NCBI GenBank assembly: GCA_009780315.1
Contig: WRAH01000005.1
Location: forward strand, 1 to 64,000
DNA: 64,000 bases
Reading direction: 5' to 3'
Source of the DNA: Defluviitaleaceae bacterium
GTDB taxonomy: Bacteria; Bacillota; Clostridia; Lachnospirales; WQUN01
The notes under the pieces are model-generated. The model did no database searches, was not told the DNA's origin, and saw nothing but the letters and a program-made list of their open reading frames with translations. This document shows, piece by piece, positions 51,064 to 60,241 of the stretch. Numbering within the stretch: position 1 is the stretch's first letter; every line of letters begins with the position of its first letter. Position numbers and translations under genes: made by a program.

Positions 51064-52098
51064 CTATTCTTTGCTTGTCAAATAAAGACACAATAATTTC
51101 CAAGCATTTTCTACAGCCTTCATATGACTGCGTTCCATTCCATGGCTAGAAGCAACCCCTGGCCCAATTAAAGCACCTCTTACATCATGCCCAGCATATC
51201 TTGCCGCAGAAACGTCTGAACCGTATCTTGGGTAAATGTCCACGGCATAAGAAAGTGCTGAGTCTTTTGCCAAATTTATAAGTCGCGTGGTCAACGCATA
51301 GTCATAAGGCCCACTGGAATCCTTTGCACAAATTGAGACATCATACTCTGTACACGTTAAATCATCACCAATACATCCCATATCAACTGCTAAAAATTCA
51401 TCTATTTTACATGGCAAATGACTAAGCCCATGCCCTACTTCCTCATAGGTTGAGAAGACGACACAAATATTATGCTCTGGTGTTATATTGTTATCTTTTA
51501 AATATTTGAGCAAAGCAAGAATGATTGCCACAGATAATTTATCATCCAAAAATCTACTCTTGATAAAACCTGTATCGGTTATCATTGCCTTTGGGTCGTA
51601 GCATATAAAATCACCAGGTAAGATTCCAAGTTCTTTTACGTCATCCTCACTTTTTACCTCTTCATCTAATTTTACATGCATATTTTTTGCATTACGTTCC
51701 AATTCAGACGCATCATCATATACATGAGAGGAAGGCGAGTTTGACAAGATAGTACCAGTAAACACCCTACCCCATCGGGTATAAATTTTGCAATATTCCC
51801 CATCTAACGTAGGCATTATCGCGCCTCCGACTTGTGAAAAACTTAAAGTGCCATCGCTCTTATAACCTCGCACCACTAACCCTAGTGTATCCACATGTGC
51901 AGATATACCCACAGTTTTGCTACTTTTGCCTGTTACATTTACAACCAAATTACCTTTGTTTGTTAAATAATTTTCAAATCCCATATCAGATACATAGGAT
52001 TGAAGCTTGTCTACAACTTTCGCCGTATAGCCTGACGGGCTGTCGATAGACAAAATTTTAAGCAAAGTTTCTTTGAAATACCCATTGGGAAAGTTCAT
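51064..52098 (-). CDS. M42-family aminopeptidase
   Basis: A 344-residue dinuclear-metal aminopeptidase (PepA/FrvX/YsdC group), cytoplasmic. Ligand motifs: 'GISAHVDTLGLVV' (His, Asp), 'SRFLDDKLSVAIIL' (Asp), 'YEEVGHGL' (Glu-Glu), 'AVDMGCI' (Asp) and 'ASSHGMERSH' (His). M42 enzymes form dodecameric shells that trim peptides, which fits use of peptides imported by an Opp system. ATG at 52098 follows GGAGG; TTG at 52113 overlaps it and is rejected. Confidence 0.93.
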   Translation of the reverse strand: MNFPNGYFKETLLKILSIDSPSGYTAKVVDKLQSYVSDMGFENYLTNKGNLVVNVTGKSSKTVGISAHVDTLGLVVRGYKSDGTLSFSQVGGAIMPTLDGEYCKIYTRWGRVFTGTILSNSPSSHVYDDASELERNAKNMHVKLDEEVKSEDDVKELGILPGDFICYDPKAMITDTGFIKSRFLDDKLSVAIILALLKYLKDNNITPEHNICVVFSTYEEVGHGLSHLPCKIDEFLAVDMGCIGDDLTCTEYDVSICAKDSSGPYDYALTTRLINLAKDSALSYAVDIYPRYGSDVSAARYAGHDVRGALIGPGVASSHGMERSHMKAVENAWKLLCLYLTSKE

Positions 52099-52171
52099 GG
52101 TTAATACCTCCAAAAGAATTTATCTACCCTATTCTACCATAAACTATTTTGACAAGAAATACCCTAAGAAA

Positions 52172-52199
52172 TTGACAACATGCACAAATGATTTATAAT
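52172..52199 (+). promoter_or_regulatory. SigA promoter of dgt
   Basis: TTGACA and TATAAT, 16 bp apart, 44 bp before the start. Confidence 0.8.
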
Positions 52200-52243
52200 T
52201 TTCTATAGGCAAGCTGTAATCAGCGATTAAAGGAGGCTTTGCC

Positions 52244-53257
52244 ATGACAATAAGAGAGAAAAGAGAACGATGGGAACGCGAATGTTTAAGTTCGATGGCA
52301 ACCAAAAGCGCAGATACTCAAGGGCGTAAACATTCTTCAAAATATTGTGATATCCGCACAGAATTTCAAAGAGATAGAGACAGAATTACCCACTCCAAAG
52401 CTTTTAGGCGGTTGATGCACAAGACACAAGTATTTATTTCTCCTGAAGGCGACCACTATCGCACACGGTTAACGCATACAATGGAAGTTGCTCAAATTGC
52501 CCGTACAATATCGAGCGCGCTTTCATTGAATGAAGATTTAACTGAAGCAATTGCACTTGGACATGACTTAGGACATACACCTTTTGGTCATACAGGTGAA
52601 GACGCGCTCAATCATATTTTGCCTGATGGATTTCGCCACAATGAACAAAGTGTTCGTGTAGTGGAGCTGCTGGAAAATGACGGTGCAGGATTAAATCTGA
52701 CCTTTGAAGTCATTGATGGGATACTCAATCACAGGACATCTTGTAAGCCTGCAACTTTTGAGGGGCAGGTTGTACAAATTTCTGATAAAATTGCTTATAT
52801 GAACCATGATGTGGACGATGCAGTACGGGCAGGGATTCTTAACCCAGCAGATTTGCCAGAATCTGCGTTTAAAATACTTGGCGCAACGCCATCCATCCGT
52901 ATAGATTTTCTTGTGCATAATCTGGTTGAATATACTCAAGCAAATCCTAGAAAAATCGCGCTTTCTCCTGATATTACAAAGGTAATGGGTGAACTGCGCA
53001 GCTATATGTTTAAAAATGTATATGTACATCAACTTCACTCAAAAGAGCGGAGTAAAATTGATAAAATGATTCACTTGTTGTTTGAGCATTACATGGAATA
53101 TCCAAATAAGCTTCCCAAGGAATTGCAAGCGCGTATGAGTGAATCTCCTGCATTTACTGTAGCAGACTATATTGCTGGCATGACTGACCGCTTTGCACTA
53201 AAACAATTCAGCGAAATTTTCATGCCAAATCCATGGGCTGTAGCGAAACAGTCATAG
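52244..53257 (+). CDS. dgt: dGTP triphosphohydrolase
   Basis: HD-domain enzyme of 337 residues that hydrolyses dGTP (or other dNTPs) to the nucleoside and triphosphate. HD motif residues: 'TRLTHTMEVAQIARTI' (His), 'LGHDLGHTPFGHTGE' (His-Asp) and the later Asp in 'AYMNHDVDDAV'. This shorter form without a C-terminal extension is the common Firmicute type, often near dnaG-rpoD; those genes are absent here. RBS AGGAGG. Confidence 0.93.
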   Translation: MTIREKRERWERECLSSMATKSADTQGRKHSSKYCDIRTEFQRDRDRITHSKAFRRLMHKTQVFISPEGDHYRTRLTHTMEVAQIARTISSALSLNEDLTEAIALGHDLGHTPFGHTGEDALNHILPDGFRHNEQSVRVVELLENDGAGLNLTFEVIDGILNHRTSCKPATFEGQVVQISDKIAYMNHDVDDAVRAGILNPADLPESAFKILGATPSIRIDFLVHNLVEYTQANPRKIALSPDITKVMGELRSYMFKNVYVHQLHSKERSKIDKMIHLLFEHYMEYPNKLPKELQARMSESPAFTVADYIAGMTDRFALKQFSEIFMPNPWAVAKQS

Positions 53258-53262
53258 AATTA

Positions 53263-53808
53263 TCATTCAATGAATACTGCTGAATACCAGTTGACCTCAT
53301 CATCAATGGTTTTAGCAACGGATAATGGAAGTTTTAGTTGGTTTACTGTTTTAAACACATCAATACCAACTGAATGAAAAGCCGGTCTTGCCTTTGCTGG
53401 TAAGCGACATGCTTTGTCTTGTACTTTTGAGCATTCCTTGCATAATGCGCAGTCACTCAGCGAAAAAGCAAAATGAAATCCATCTAAAAAGCAAGCCCGT
53501 TCTATTTCGTAAGAAATGTGCTGGCTGGCTTTTTTTTCATTGCTCCCTATAATGATACCGCCTGTGTAATAGGAGAAAACATCTTTATACTGTTCCATGG
53601 TCAGTGGTGAGCGTTGATTAGGGCATGTGTGACTTTTTCCGTAATCTGCACAGCCGAAAATACACTTCAAAATAACACGTGGGTCAAAAACAATATCTGA
53701 GATGTTAAATGAAACTGCATTCTTTGCGCCCATTTCTTTTGCTTGAGTAATATATTTTTCAAAATTCATTTTTGACATACCTTTTTCTAAATTATTTTCA
53801 AAATTCAT
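53263..53808 (-). CDS. DUF2284 cysteine-rich metal-binding protein
   Basis: A 181-residue protein matching DUF2284: 'KCIFGCADYGKSHTCPN' and 'CALCKECSKVQDKACRLPAKARP', with enough cysteines for an Fe-S cluster. Function unknown. Start choice is uncertain: ATG at 53808 (GGAAGGG upstream) is taken. The sequence ATGAATTTTGAAAA is repeated 39 bp later, giving further candidates at 53778 and 53769. Convergent with dgt (5-bp gap between stops), with no terminator in between. Confidence 0.83.
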   Translation of the reverse strand: MNFENNLEKGMSKMNFEKYITQAKEMGAKNAVSFNISDIVFDPRVILKCIFGCADYGKSHTCPNQRSPLTMEQYKDVFSYYTGGIIIGSNEKKASQHISYEIERACFLDGFHFAFSLSDCALCKECSKVQDKACRLPAKARPAFHSVGIDVFKTVNQLKLPLSVAKTIDDEVNWYSAVFIE

Positions 53809-53885
53809 TTTAAAAACTTCCCTTCCCTATGTATTTGTCGTATGATATCATCTATAAGGACAAATTCCAAGGGAGGATTTAATAT

Positions 53886-54656
53886 ATGGCACATATTTCT
53901 GCGCGTATTTTTGCGGCATCTTTGGGACATAGCACTTCTATTGAAGTCATTATTCCGAATAATCCGCTTGCCCCTAAACCAGTTGAAAAGGTATTGTATC
54001 TGCTTCATGGATTAGGTCAAGATTGTACAGCATGGGGACGGTACACGAATATTGAAGCACTTGCCGAAAAATATAATTATGCAGTCATTATGCCTGAGGT
54101 TCATCGCAGTTTTTATGCAAACATGGTTTATGGCAGTGATTATTTTGACTATGTCGCATTCGAGCTTCCTAAAATTTGCGAGCAATTATTTCAAATAAAC
54201 CATGTACGTGAAAAAACATTTGCAGCAGGACTTTCTATGGGAGGATACGGCGCATTACGCTGTGGACTTACGCGTCCTGAATTTTATGGTGCATGTGCTG
54301 GATTCTCTGGTTCAGTAGAACCGCAAGCTAGAGTTGAAGCGTTAGAACAATTTGGTATGGGTAAACAAATCGTGGGCATTTTGGGGCAATCGCTCGCCTA
54401 TCCTGATGAAGCAAATCTGTATAAATTAGCAAGCAAAGTTGCATTCCTTCCTGAGATTGAAAAGCCAAAGGTATTGATAACCTGTGGTGACAAAGATTAT
54501 TTATTAGAGGATAATCGTCGTTTGGACGCGCATATGAAAAAACTTTCTATTCCATACAAATATATGGAGTGGGCAGGAGAACATGATTTTAAATTTTGGC
54601 AGGAATCACTGTCAGTAATGTTTGAATACTTTGAAGAGATAGAAGGAGTATATTAA
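53886..54656 (+). CDS. Alpha/beta-hydrolase esterase (second paralogue)
   Basis: A 256-residue cytoplasmic serine esterase of the same family as 13390-14184. Oxyanion strand 'VLYLLHGLGQDCTAWG', nucleophile Ser117 in GLSMGG, acid Asp in 'CGDKDYLL' and His in 'AGEHDFKFW'. AGGGAGGA precedes the ATG. It is followed without gap by uxaC, whose RBS lies inside this gene, so it may deacylate sugars feeding uronate catabolism; that link is inference. Confidence 0.86.
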   Translation: MAHISARIFAASLGHSTSIEVIIPNNPLAPKPVEKVLYLLHGLGQDCTAWGRYTNIEALAEKYNYAVIMPEVHRSFYANMVYGSDYFDYVAFELPKICEQLFQINHVREKTFAAGLSMGGYGALRCGLTRPEFYGACAGFSGSVEPQARVEALEQFGMGKQIVGILGQSLAYPDEANLYKLASKVAFLPEIEKPKVLITCGDKDYLLEDNRRLDAHMKKLSIPYKYMEWAGEHDFKFWQESLSVMFEYFEEIEGVY

Positions 54657-56063
54657 ATGAGAACTTTTATGGATGAAAATTTTTTACTACACGACGGCAC
54701 AGCGGTTGATTTATACAATGGGATAAAAGATTTACCCATCATAGACTATCACTGTCACCTTGACCCTAAAGCTATTGCGGAAAACGCACGTTTTCGTAGT
54801 ATTACAGAACTGTGGCTTGGGGGCGACCATTACAAATGGCGGTTAATGCGTCACAATGGTGTTCCAGAATCACATATTACAGGTGACGCACCAGACCATG
54901 AAAAATTTGCGGCGTTTTGCGCTACCATGGAAGATGCTATTGGTAATCCTGTGTTTCACTGGGCACACTTAGAACTAAAAAAATACTTTGGTTATGAAGG
55001 AAATATTACTGCTGAAAATGCAGCGGAAATTTATGCATTATGTAATTCCCAAATTGAACGGGAGGATTTTAACGTACACAGTACATTAAAAGCTTGTCGT
55101 GTAGAATGGCTTGCCACTACAGATGACCCGGCGGATGATTTGCAATATCATAAGCAAATTAAAAATGCCAACGCTTTGGGTGTACCCAAAGTGCTACCTA
55201 CATGGCGGCCATCACAAGCATTAGAAGTTGAAAAGCCTACCTACTCTGCTTATATAATAAAACTGGGTAAAATTGCAGGTGTCACCATCACCGATTGGGA
55301 TAGTCTACGCACTGCCCTTACAAACCGCTTAGATTTTTTTGTGGAAATGGGATGTAAACTTTCCGACCATAGCTTAGAACCACCAGTATTTGACGCTACA
55401 GCAACAGATGACGATGCCGCAAATACAATGAAAAAAGCATTGAATGGTGAGACGCTATCAAGTAAAGAAATCATAGCATATAAAACCCGCCTTCTCTCTT
55501 GGCTTGGTGGTGAATATTACAAACGTGATTGGGTCATGCAGTTGCACATGCTTGTACAGCGTAATAATAACACGCGTATGTTTAAATTACTTGGCCCCGA
55601 TACGGGTTATGATGTGATTGCAGATGAAAGTTTTTCCCAAGCTTTAGCACGTATTCTTGACGATATGGAAAGTCGTGATGCCTTGCCCAAAACTGTTTTG
55701 TATTCATTGAATCCAAATTCAGACGATTTGCTGGCAACTATGATTGGTAATTTTGCAGGACGCGGCATTCGTGGACGTATGCAATGGGGTTGCCCATGGT
55801 GGTTTAATGATAATAAAACAGGTATGCAAAAACATCTTACAACCCTTGCAAATCATGGGATGATTTCAACATTTATTGGAATGCTTACAGATTCCCGCAG
55901 TTTTCTTTCATATCCACGGCATGAGTATTTTCGCCGAATCCTTGCTCAACAACTTGGTGAATGGGTTGAAAATGGTGAATATCCACGAAACATGAGCCGC
56001 CTGCATAAAATTGCTGGTGACATTGCTTACTACAATGTAAAAAATTTCTTTCAAGATAAATAG
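54657..56063 (+). CDS. uxaC: Glucuronate (uronate) isomerase
   Basis: Converts D-glucuronate to fructuronate and D-galacturonate to tagaturonate in the cytoplasm. It has 468 residues; the amidohydrolase-like barrel has metal site '[14 protein letters not shown]', and '[17 protein letters not shown]', 'LMRHNGVPE' and the C-terminal '[20 protein letters not shown]' are diagnostic. No uxuA, uxaB or kduI/kdgK is in the window, so the rest of the pathway must be elsewhere. The start follows the esterase stop directly. Confidence 0.96.
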   Translation: MRTFMDENFLLHDGTAVDLYNGIKDLPIIDYHCHLDPKAIAENARFRSITELWLGGDHYKWRLMRHNGVPESHITGDAPDHEKFAAFCATMEDAIGNPVFHWAHLELKKYFGYEGNITAENAAEIYALCNSQIEREDFNVHSTLKACRVEWLATTDDPADDLQYHKQIKNANALGVPKVLPTWRPSQALEVEKPTYSAYIIKLGKIAGVTITDWDSLRTALTNRLDFFVEMGCKLSDHSLEPPVFDATATDDDAANTMKKALNGETLSSKEIIAYKTRLLSWLGGEYYKRDWVMQLHMLVQRNNNTRMFKLLGPDTGYDVIADESFSQALARILDDMESRDALPKTVLYSLNPNSDDLLATMIGNFAGRGIRGRMQWGCPWWFNDNKTGMQKHLTTLANHGMISTFIGMLTDSRSFLSYPRHEYFRRILAQQLGEWVENGEYPRNMSRLHKIAGDIAYYNVKNFFQDK

Positions 56064-56080
56064 AATGCAGAGGTTTTAAT

Positions 56081-56836
56081 ATGGAAATAAATATGGTTTC
56101 ATGGAATGTAAATGGTCTTCGTGCGTGTATGGGCAAGGGGTTTATGGATTTTTTATCTAACAATGATTTTGACCTTGTAGGTTTGCAGGAAACAAAAATG
56201 CAGCCTGACCAAGCAGATTTTAGCTTCTCAGGATACCATGTTTATTGGAATTCTGCTGAGAAAAAAGGATATTCAGGCACTTTAGTGCTTTCTAAGCAAG
56301 AGCCTATTCGTGTGAAGTATGATATGGGTATTGAAGAACACGACCGCGAAGGACGAATAATTGCACTGGAATTTGAACATTTCCACTATATCACTGTGTA
56401 TACACCAAATTCTCAAAGAGGACTCACACGGTTGGATTACAGAATGCGTTGGGAAGATGATTTTAAATCATATCTCAATGCTTTCAAAAAACCTGTAGTG
56501 GTATGTGGTGATTTGAATGTGGCACATAAAGAAATTGACTTAAAAAACCCAAAGTCTAACGTAAAAAATGCAGGGTTTACCCCTGAAGAACGCGCAAAAA
56601 TGACGGATTTATTGGCAGATGGTTATACAGATACTTTCCGTTATCTTTATCCTGATAAAACGGACGCATACTCTTGGTGGTCATATATGGGACAATCAAG
56701 GCAAAGAAATGTTGGATGGCGTATTGATTATTTTTTAGTATCCGATGCTTTAAAAACTACAATTCGTGAAGCTACAATCAGCCCAGATGTTCACGGGTCA
56801 GACCATTGCCCTGTAGGACTCATATTGGATGTTTAA
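56081..56836 (+). CDS. xth: Exodeoxyribonuclease III / AP endonuclease
   Basis: Cleaves DNA at abasic sites, the step after glycosylases such as Ung. The 251-residue length is typical of the ExoA form. Motifs: 'SWNVNGLRA', 'GLQETKMQ' (Glu), 'YTPNSQRG', '[13 protein letters not shown]' (Asp, Asn), 'RIDYFLVS' and 'GSDHCPV' (catalytic His). RBS GAGG. The stop overlaps the next gene start (TAATG). Confidence 0.96.
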   Translation: MEINMVSWNVNGLRACMGKGFMDFLSNNDFDLVGLQETKMQPDQADFSFSGYHVYWNSAEKKGYSGTLVLSKQEPIRVKYDMGIEEHDREGRIIALEFEHFHYITVYTPNSQRGLTRLDYRMRWEDDFKSYLNAFKKPVVVCGDLNVAHKEIDLKNPKSNVKNAGFTPEERAKMTDLLADGYTDTFRYLYPDKTDAYSWWSYMGQSRQRNVGWRIDYFLVSDALKTTIREATISPDVHGSDHCPVGLILDV

Positions 56837-58389
56837 TGATGAATACAGTCATTCAATCTCAACCTTATGTGTCGCGAGGCATGGAACAAGCGGGTGGTAT
56901 TGAGCAACCCGCTGTTCCTGTTGAAAAACCTACAAAGCTTCCTGAAACAGTTGCATTAAAACCAGATGTAACGCCAATGCAAACAGAACGGCTAACAGAG
57001 CTTTTACGGGGATATGCAATGAAAGCCACAGAAGAAAATATAAATCTTCTAAAAATTATGCTTGAAAATGGAATCCCTCTTACAAAAGAAAATATTTTAC
57101 AAATGAATCAAGCCATGAAACTTGCAGGGTCGCAAGATAATGCACTATTTATGATGGAAAACAATATGCGCCTAACACAATCAAATGCTGCACAACTCGA
57201 TGGGTTTGTCAGTGGGCAAACTAAAATAATGGAACAACTAAGCAACTTAATGAAAGCCATCGAACAGTTGCAAGATAAAACTTTAGTCACACAATTGAAA
57301 CAAATGTTGTCCAATGGCGGAGACAATAATATACATCGAGATGTAACACCCTCTAAAGAATCTGTAATAATGCAATCGCAACCACAGTTGCAAATAAAAG
57401 GGGAAGCAGGATATCAAATATCAAAACAGAATGTATCCCCTACCCTAAACACGCCACCAAGTATACCACCAACGGCACAATCAACAATGCAAATCACAGT
57501 AACGATGGGACCACACCAACCTACTGAGCAAGTAGCTACTCATTTGCAGAGTACAACTCAAGTACTTCCGAATATAGGACAACAAGCCCCGCAATCTCCA
57601 ATTCAAACAGAACAAGTCATGCCATCACCACCTCAAACAGAACAGCATACTCAATTTGTACCGCCCCTTGCTGATGTAGGTGAACTTGTAAAACAAACAC
57701 AACCATCATTTCACCCCTCTACAAAGCAATTTTCTGCACAACCGCAAACACCTCCATCACTAACATCCGAACTAAACCAGCCATCCCCTACTCTACCACA
57801 AGGTCTATTATTTCATTTAGCAGACAGTACGTCAGAAGATATTACTCACTATCTAAATAATTTACGTGAAGCAATGACCCAAATACAACAAACGCTAAGT
57901 AAGCAAGAGTCATCTGAAGATATTACCCGTGTTTTACAAGAAGCACGTGCAGTAGAGACACATATAGACTTTACTACACAAATAAAAAATCAAACTTTCA
58001 TACAGCTACCTATATTTTATAATGGGCAAGAATCTCAAACGGCCTTGCATATTTACAAAGATGCAAAAAAATCATTAAGTAGCAGTTCAGGTTCATCTAG
58101 TGCGTTAATTGCCCTTGAAACTGCTGGAATGGGACATTTTGAAACATATGTACAAAAAAATGTCCGCTCTGTCCATTGTCAGTTTAGATTAGAAAGTGAC
58201 AAAATAGTACAAGCGGTTAGAAATAATATCCACAAGTTGGATGCATTATTAAAAAACTTCGATTACGGGCTTGATAGTTTTTCATTTTTGCCCCCTGGTG
58301 ACCCTTATACCTTACTTGACAATCCAAAAACCTTTGAAGATTTATCTGATACAAAAATCAGTATCCATCATTTTGATAAGAAAGCCTAA
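56836..58389 (+). CDS. FliK-like protein with Pro/Gln-rich middle
   Basis: A 517-residue protein. Residues 1-165 are helical and may be coiled coil ('LTELLRGYAMKATEENINLLK'). Residues about 180-330 are low-complexity Gln/Pro/Thr-rich. The C-terminal 130 residues ('QLPIFYNGQESQTALHIYK', 'LIALETAGMGHFETYV', 'CQFRLESDKIVQAVR') resemble the FliK C-terminal/DUF6240-type domain of hook-length control proteins. No flagellar gene is adjacent, so its job is uncertain. It is coupled to exoIII by TAATG and has no strong RBS. Start at 56836 is preferred; 56806 lies within exoIII. Confidence 0.6.
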   Translation: MMNTVIQSQPYVSRGMEQAGGIEQPAVPVEKPTKLPETVALKPDVTPMQTERLTELLRGYAMKATEENINLLKIMLENGIPLTKENILQMNQAMKLAGSQDNALFMMENNMRLTQSNAAQLDGFVSGQTKIMEQLSNLMKAIEQLQDKTLVTQLKQMLSNGGDNNIHRDVTPSKESVIMQSQPQLQIKGEAGYQISKQNVSPTLNTPPSIPPTAQSTMQITVTMGPHQPTEQVATHLQSTTQVLPNIGQQAPQSPIQTEQVMPSPPQTEQHTQFVPPLADVGELVKQTQPSFHPSTKQFSAQPQTPPSLTSELNQPSPTLPQGLLFHLADSTSEDITHYLNNLREAMTQIQQTLSKQESSEDITRVLQEARAVETHIDFTTQIKNQTFIQLPIFYNGQESQTALHIYKDAKKSLSSSSGSSSALIALETAGMGHFETYVQKNVRSVHCQFRLESDKIVQAVRNNIHKLDALLKNFDYGLDSFSFLPPGDPYTLLDNPKTFEDLSDTKISIHHFDKKA

Positions 58390-58403
58390 GCTAGGAGTAT
58401 AAC

Positions 58404-60146
58404 ATGCTAAAACTTGCACAGTATTTAAAACCATTTTGGTTAGGGCTTATGTTGATAGTCTTATTGCTTCTAGGACAAGCCCTAGCCGAACTATACTTAC
58501 CGACACTGATGTCGGATATCGTAGAAGACGGAATCATTTATGCTTATGTAACAGAAACTCCGCGAACAGAATTTATTTTACAAACCGGAGGCTTAATGTT
58601 GTTTATTGCATTTTTGGCAGGGTCTGCTTCCCTTACTGCAGCATATATTTCACCACGTATTGCCGCAGGCATGGCACGAAACCTCCGCCGTGATTTATTT
58701 ACAAAGGTAGAAAGTTTTTCTCAAGCTGAATTTGATAAGTTCTCTTCTGCATCACTTATTACCCGATGTACAAATGATGTTGCACAGGTACAAGGCCTTG
58801 CTAATATTTTTGCACGAACCCTGCTTTATGCACCAATTATGGCAATTGGCGGAATAACAATGGCACTCACACGTTCGGTTAGTATGGCTTGGATTATTGT
58901 ATTGGCAGTCATTATCCTTCTTGGACTAGTACTTATTATTGTAAATATTGTCATGCCGAAATTTAAAATTGTACAAACGATGGTGGATGCATTGAATAAA
59001 GTTTCCCGGGAAATTTTACATGGACTTATGGTCATTCGTGCATTTGGCACACAAAGTCATGAGAAAATTCGTTTTGAAAAATCCAACGCAGACCTACGCG
59101 ACCTTGGTTTATTTATTGCACGTGTAATGTCAGTTGTTGGCCCAGCAATTACTTTTATCATGGGTGGAACACAAATTCTTGTCATATGGGTTGGTGCTCA
59201 TCAAGTGGCTAATGGTAACTTACCCATTGGCGATATGATGGCGTTTATGCAATATGCTATGCAGGTCATTATTGCGTTTATGATGATTTCAATGGTGTTG
59301 GTTATGGTTCCAAGAGCACAAGTTTCTGCTGCCCGTATATCTGAAGTTTTGCATACAGAATTAACTATCAAAGACCCGCCAAATCCTGAATATTTCACAG
59401 AAACCAGTGTAAATAAGGGGCAAGTTGTATTTAATGATGTGTCGTTTAATTACCCTGGTGCAGAAGCTAGTGTTATTGAAAATATTAGCTTTACAGCACA
59501 ATCTGGACAAACCACTGCAATTATTGGCGCAACAGGCTCAGGAAAATCCACTCTTGCGTTGCTTTTACAGCGTTTCTATGATGTAAGTCAAGGTAAAATT
59601 ACCATTGATGGCTTGGATATTCGCAATGTTCGTCAGGCTGATTTACGTAAAAAAATCGGTTTTGTTCCACAAAAAGGACAATTGATTTCAGGTACAATTG
59701 CTTCAAATATTCGCTATGGCAGACCGAATACTACAGATGAGGAAATGAAAGCGATTGCAACTATTGCCCAAGCAATAGATTTTATCCATGATAAAGAAGA
59801 CCAGTTTGAATCTGAAATTGCCCAAGGCGGAACAAATGTATCTGGTGGACAGCGTCAACGGCTTTCTATTGCACGCGCCCTTGCAAAAAAGCCAGAAATC
59901 ATTGTATTTGATGATAGCTTTTCTGCATTAGACTTTCAAACAGATGCAAAGCTTCGTAAAGCATTAAAAGAACACATTGGCAATGCTACGGTTATTGTCA
60001 TTGCCCAACGTGTAGGTACAATTATTAACGCTGAACAGATTTTAGTGATTGATGAAGGTAAAATTGTTGGGCGCGGTACACATGAAACTTTGTTAAAATC
60101 TTGCCCAGCGTACCATGAAATAGCATCAAGTCAGGGGGTAGTATGA
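58404..60146 (+). CDS. ABC exporter half-transporter, degenerate ATP site
   Basis: A 580-residue multidrug-type exporter: six TM helices (about 1-310) and an NBD (about 335-580). Walker A 'GATGSGKST', signature 'VSGGQRQR', Walker B 'IIVFDDSFSALD'. The residue after Walker B is Asp where Glu is catalytic, as in the non-catalytic half of heterodimeric exporters such as BmrC/YheI or TM287. H-loop His is Gln ('IAQRVG'). It pairs with the gene at 60238, which has the intact site. Substrate unknown (drugs, lipids or peptides). RBS TAGGAG. Confidence 0.92.
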   Translation: MLKLAQYLKPFWLGLMLIVLLLLGQALAELYLPTLMSDIVEDGIIYAYVTETPRTEFILQTGGLMLFIAFLAGSASLTAAYISPRIAAGMARNLRRDLFTKVESFSQAEFDKFSSASLITRCTNDVAQVQGLANIFARTLLYAPIMAIGGITMALTRSVSMAWIIVLAVIILLGLVLIIVNIVMPKFKIVQTMVDALNKVSREILHGLMVIRAFGTQSHEKIRFEKSNADLRDLGLFIARVMSVVGPAITFIMGGTQILVIWVGAHQVANGNLPIGDMMAFMQYAMQVIIAFMMISMVLVMVPRAQVSAARISEVLHTELTIKDPPNPEYFTETSVNKGQVVFNDVSFNYPGAEASVIENISFTAQSGQTTAIIGATGSGKSTLALLLQRFYDVSQGKITIDGLDIRNVRQADLRKKIGFVPQKGQLISGTIASNIRYGRPNTTDEEMKAIATIAQAIDFIHDKEDQFESEIAQGGTNVSGGQRQRLSIARALAKKPEIIVFDDSFSALDFQTDAKLRKALKEHIGNATVIVIAQRVGTIINAEQILVIDEGKIVGRGTHETLLKSCPAYHEIASSQGVV

Positions 60147-60241
60147 TGACAACAATATATTTTGTTCGTCATGCCATATATCCTTTAAATAAAAAAGGAC
60201 TTACAGATGTTAGAATGACGATTGAGGAGGTGATAGTGTGA
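60143..60241 (+). pseudogene. Remnant of a histidine phosphatase (phosphoglycerate mutase family)
   Basis: A 32-codon reading frame from the ATG overlapping the ABC gene stop: it starts MMTTIYFVRHAIYPLNKKGL and ends near 'MTIEEVIV'. 'TIYFVRHA' is the phosphohistidine motif (RHG/RHA) at the very N-terminus of histidine-phosphatase proteins, and 'PLNKKGLTD' matches the 'LTxKGLxD' that normally lies some 15 residues further on. The rest of the ~180-residue domain is gone. The GAGGAGG of the following ABC gene lies inside it. It may still be translated as a coupling peptide. Confidence 0.7.
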
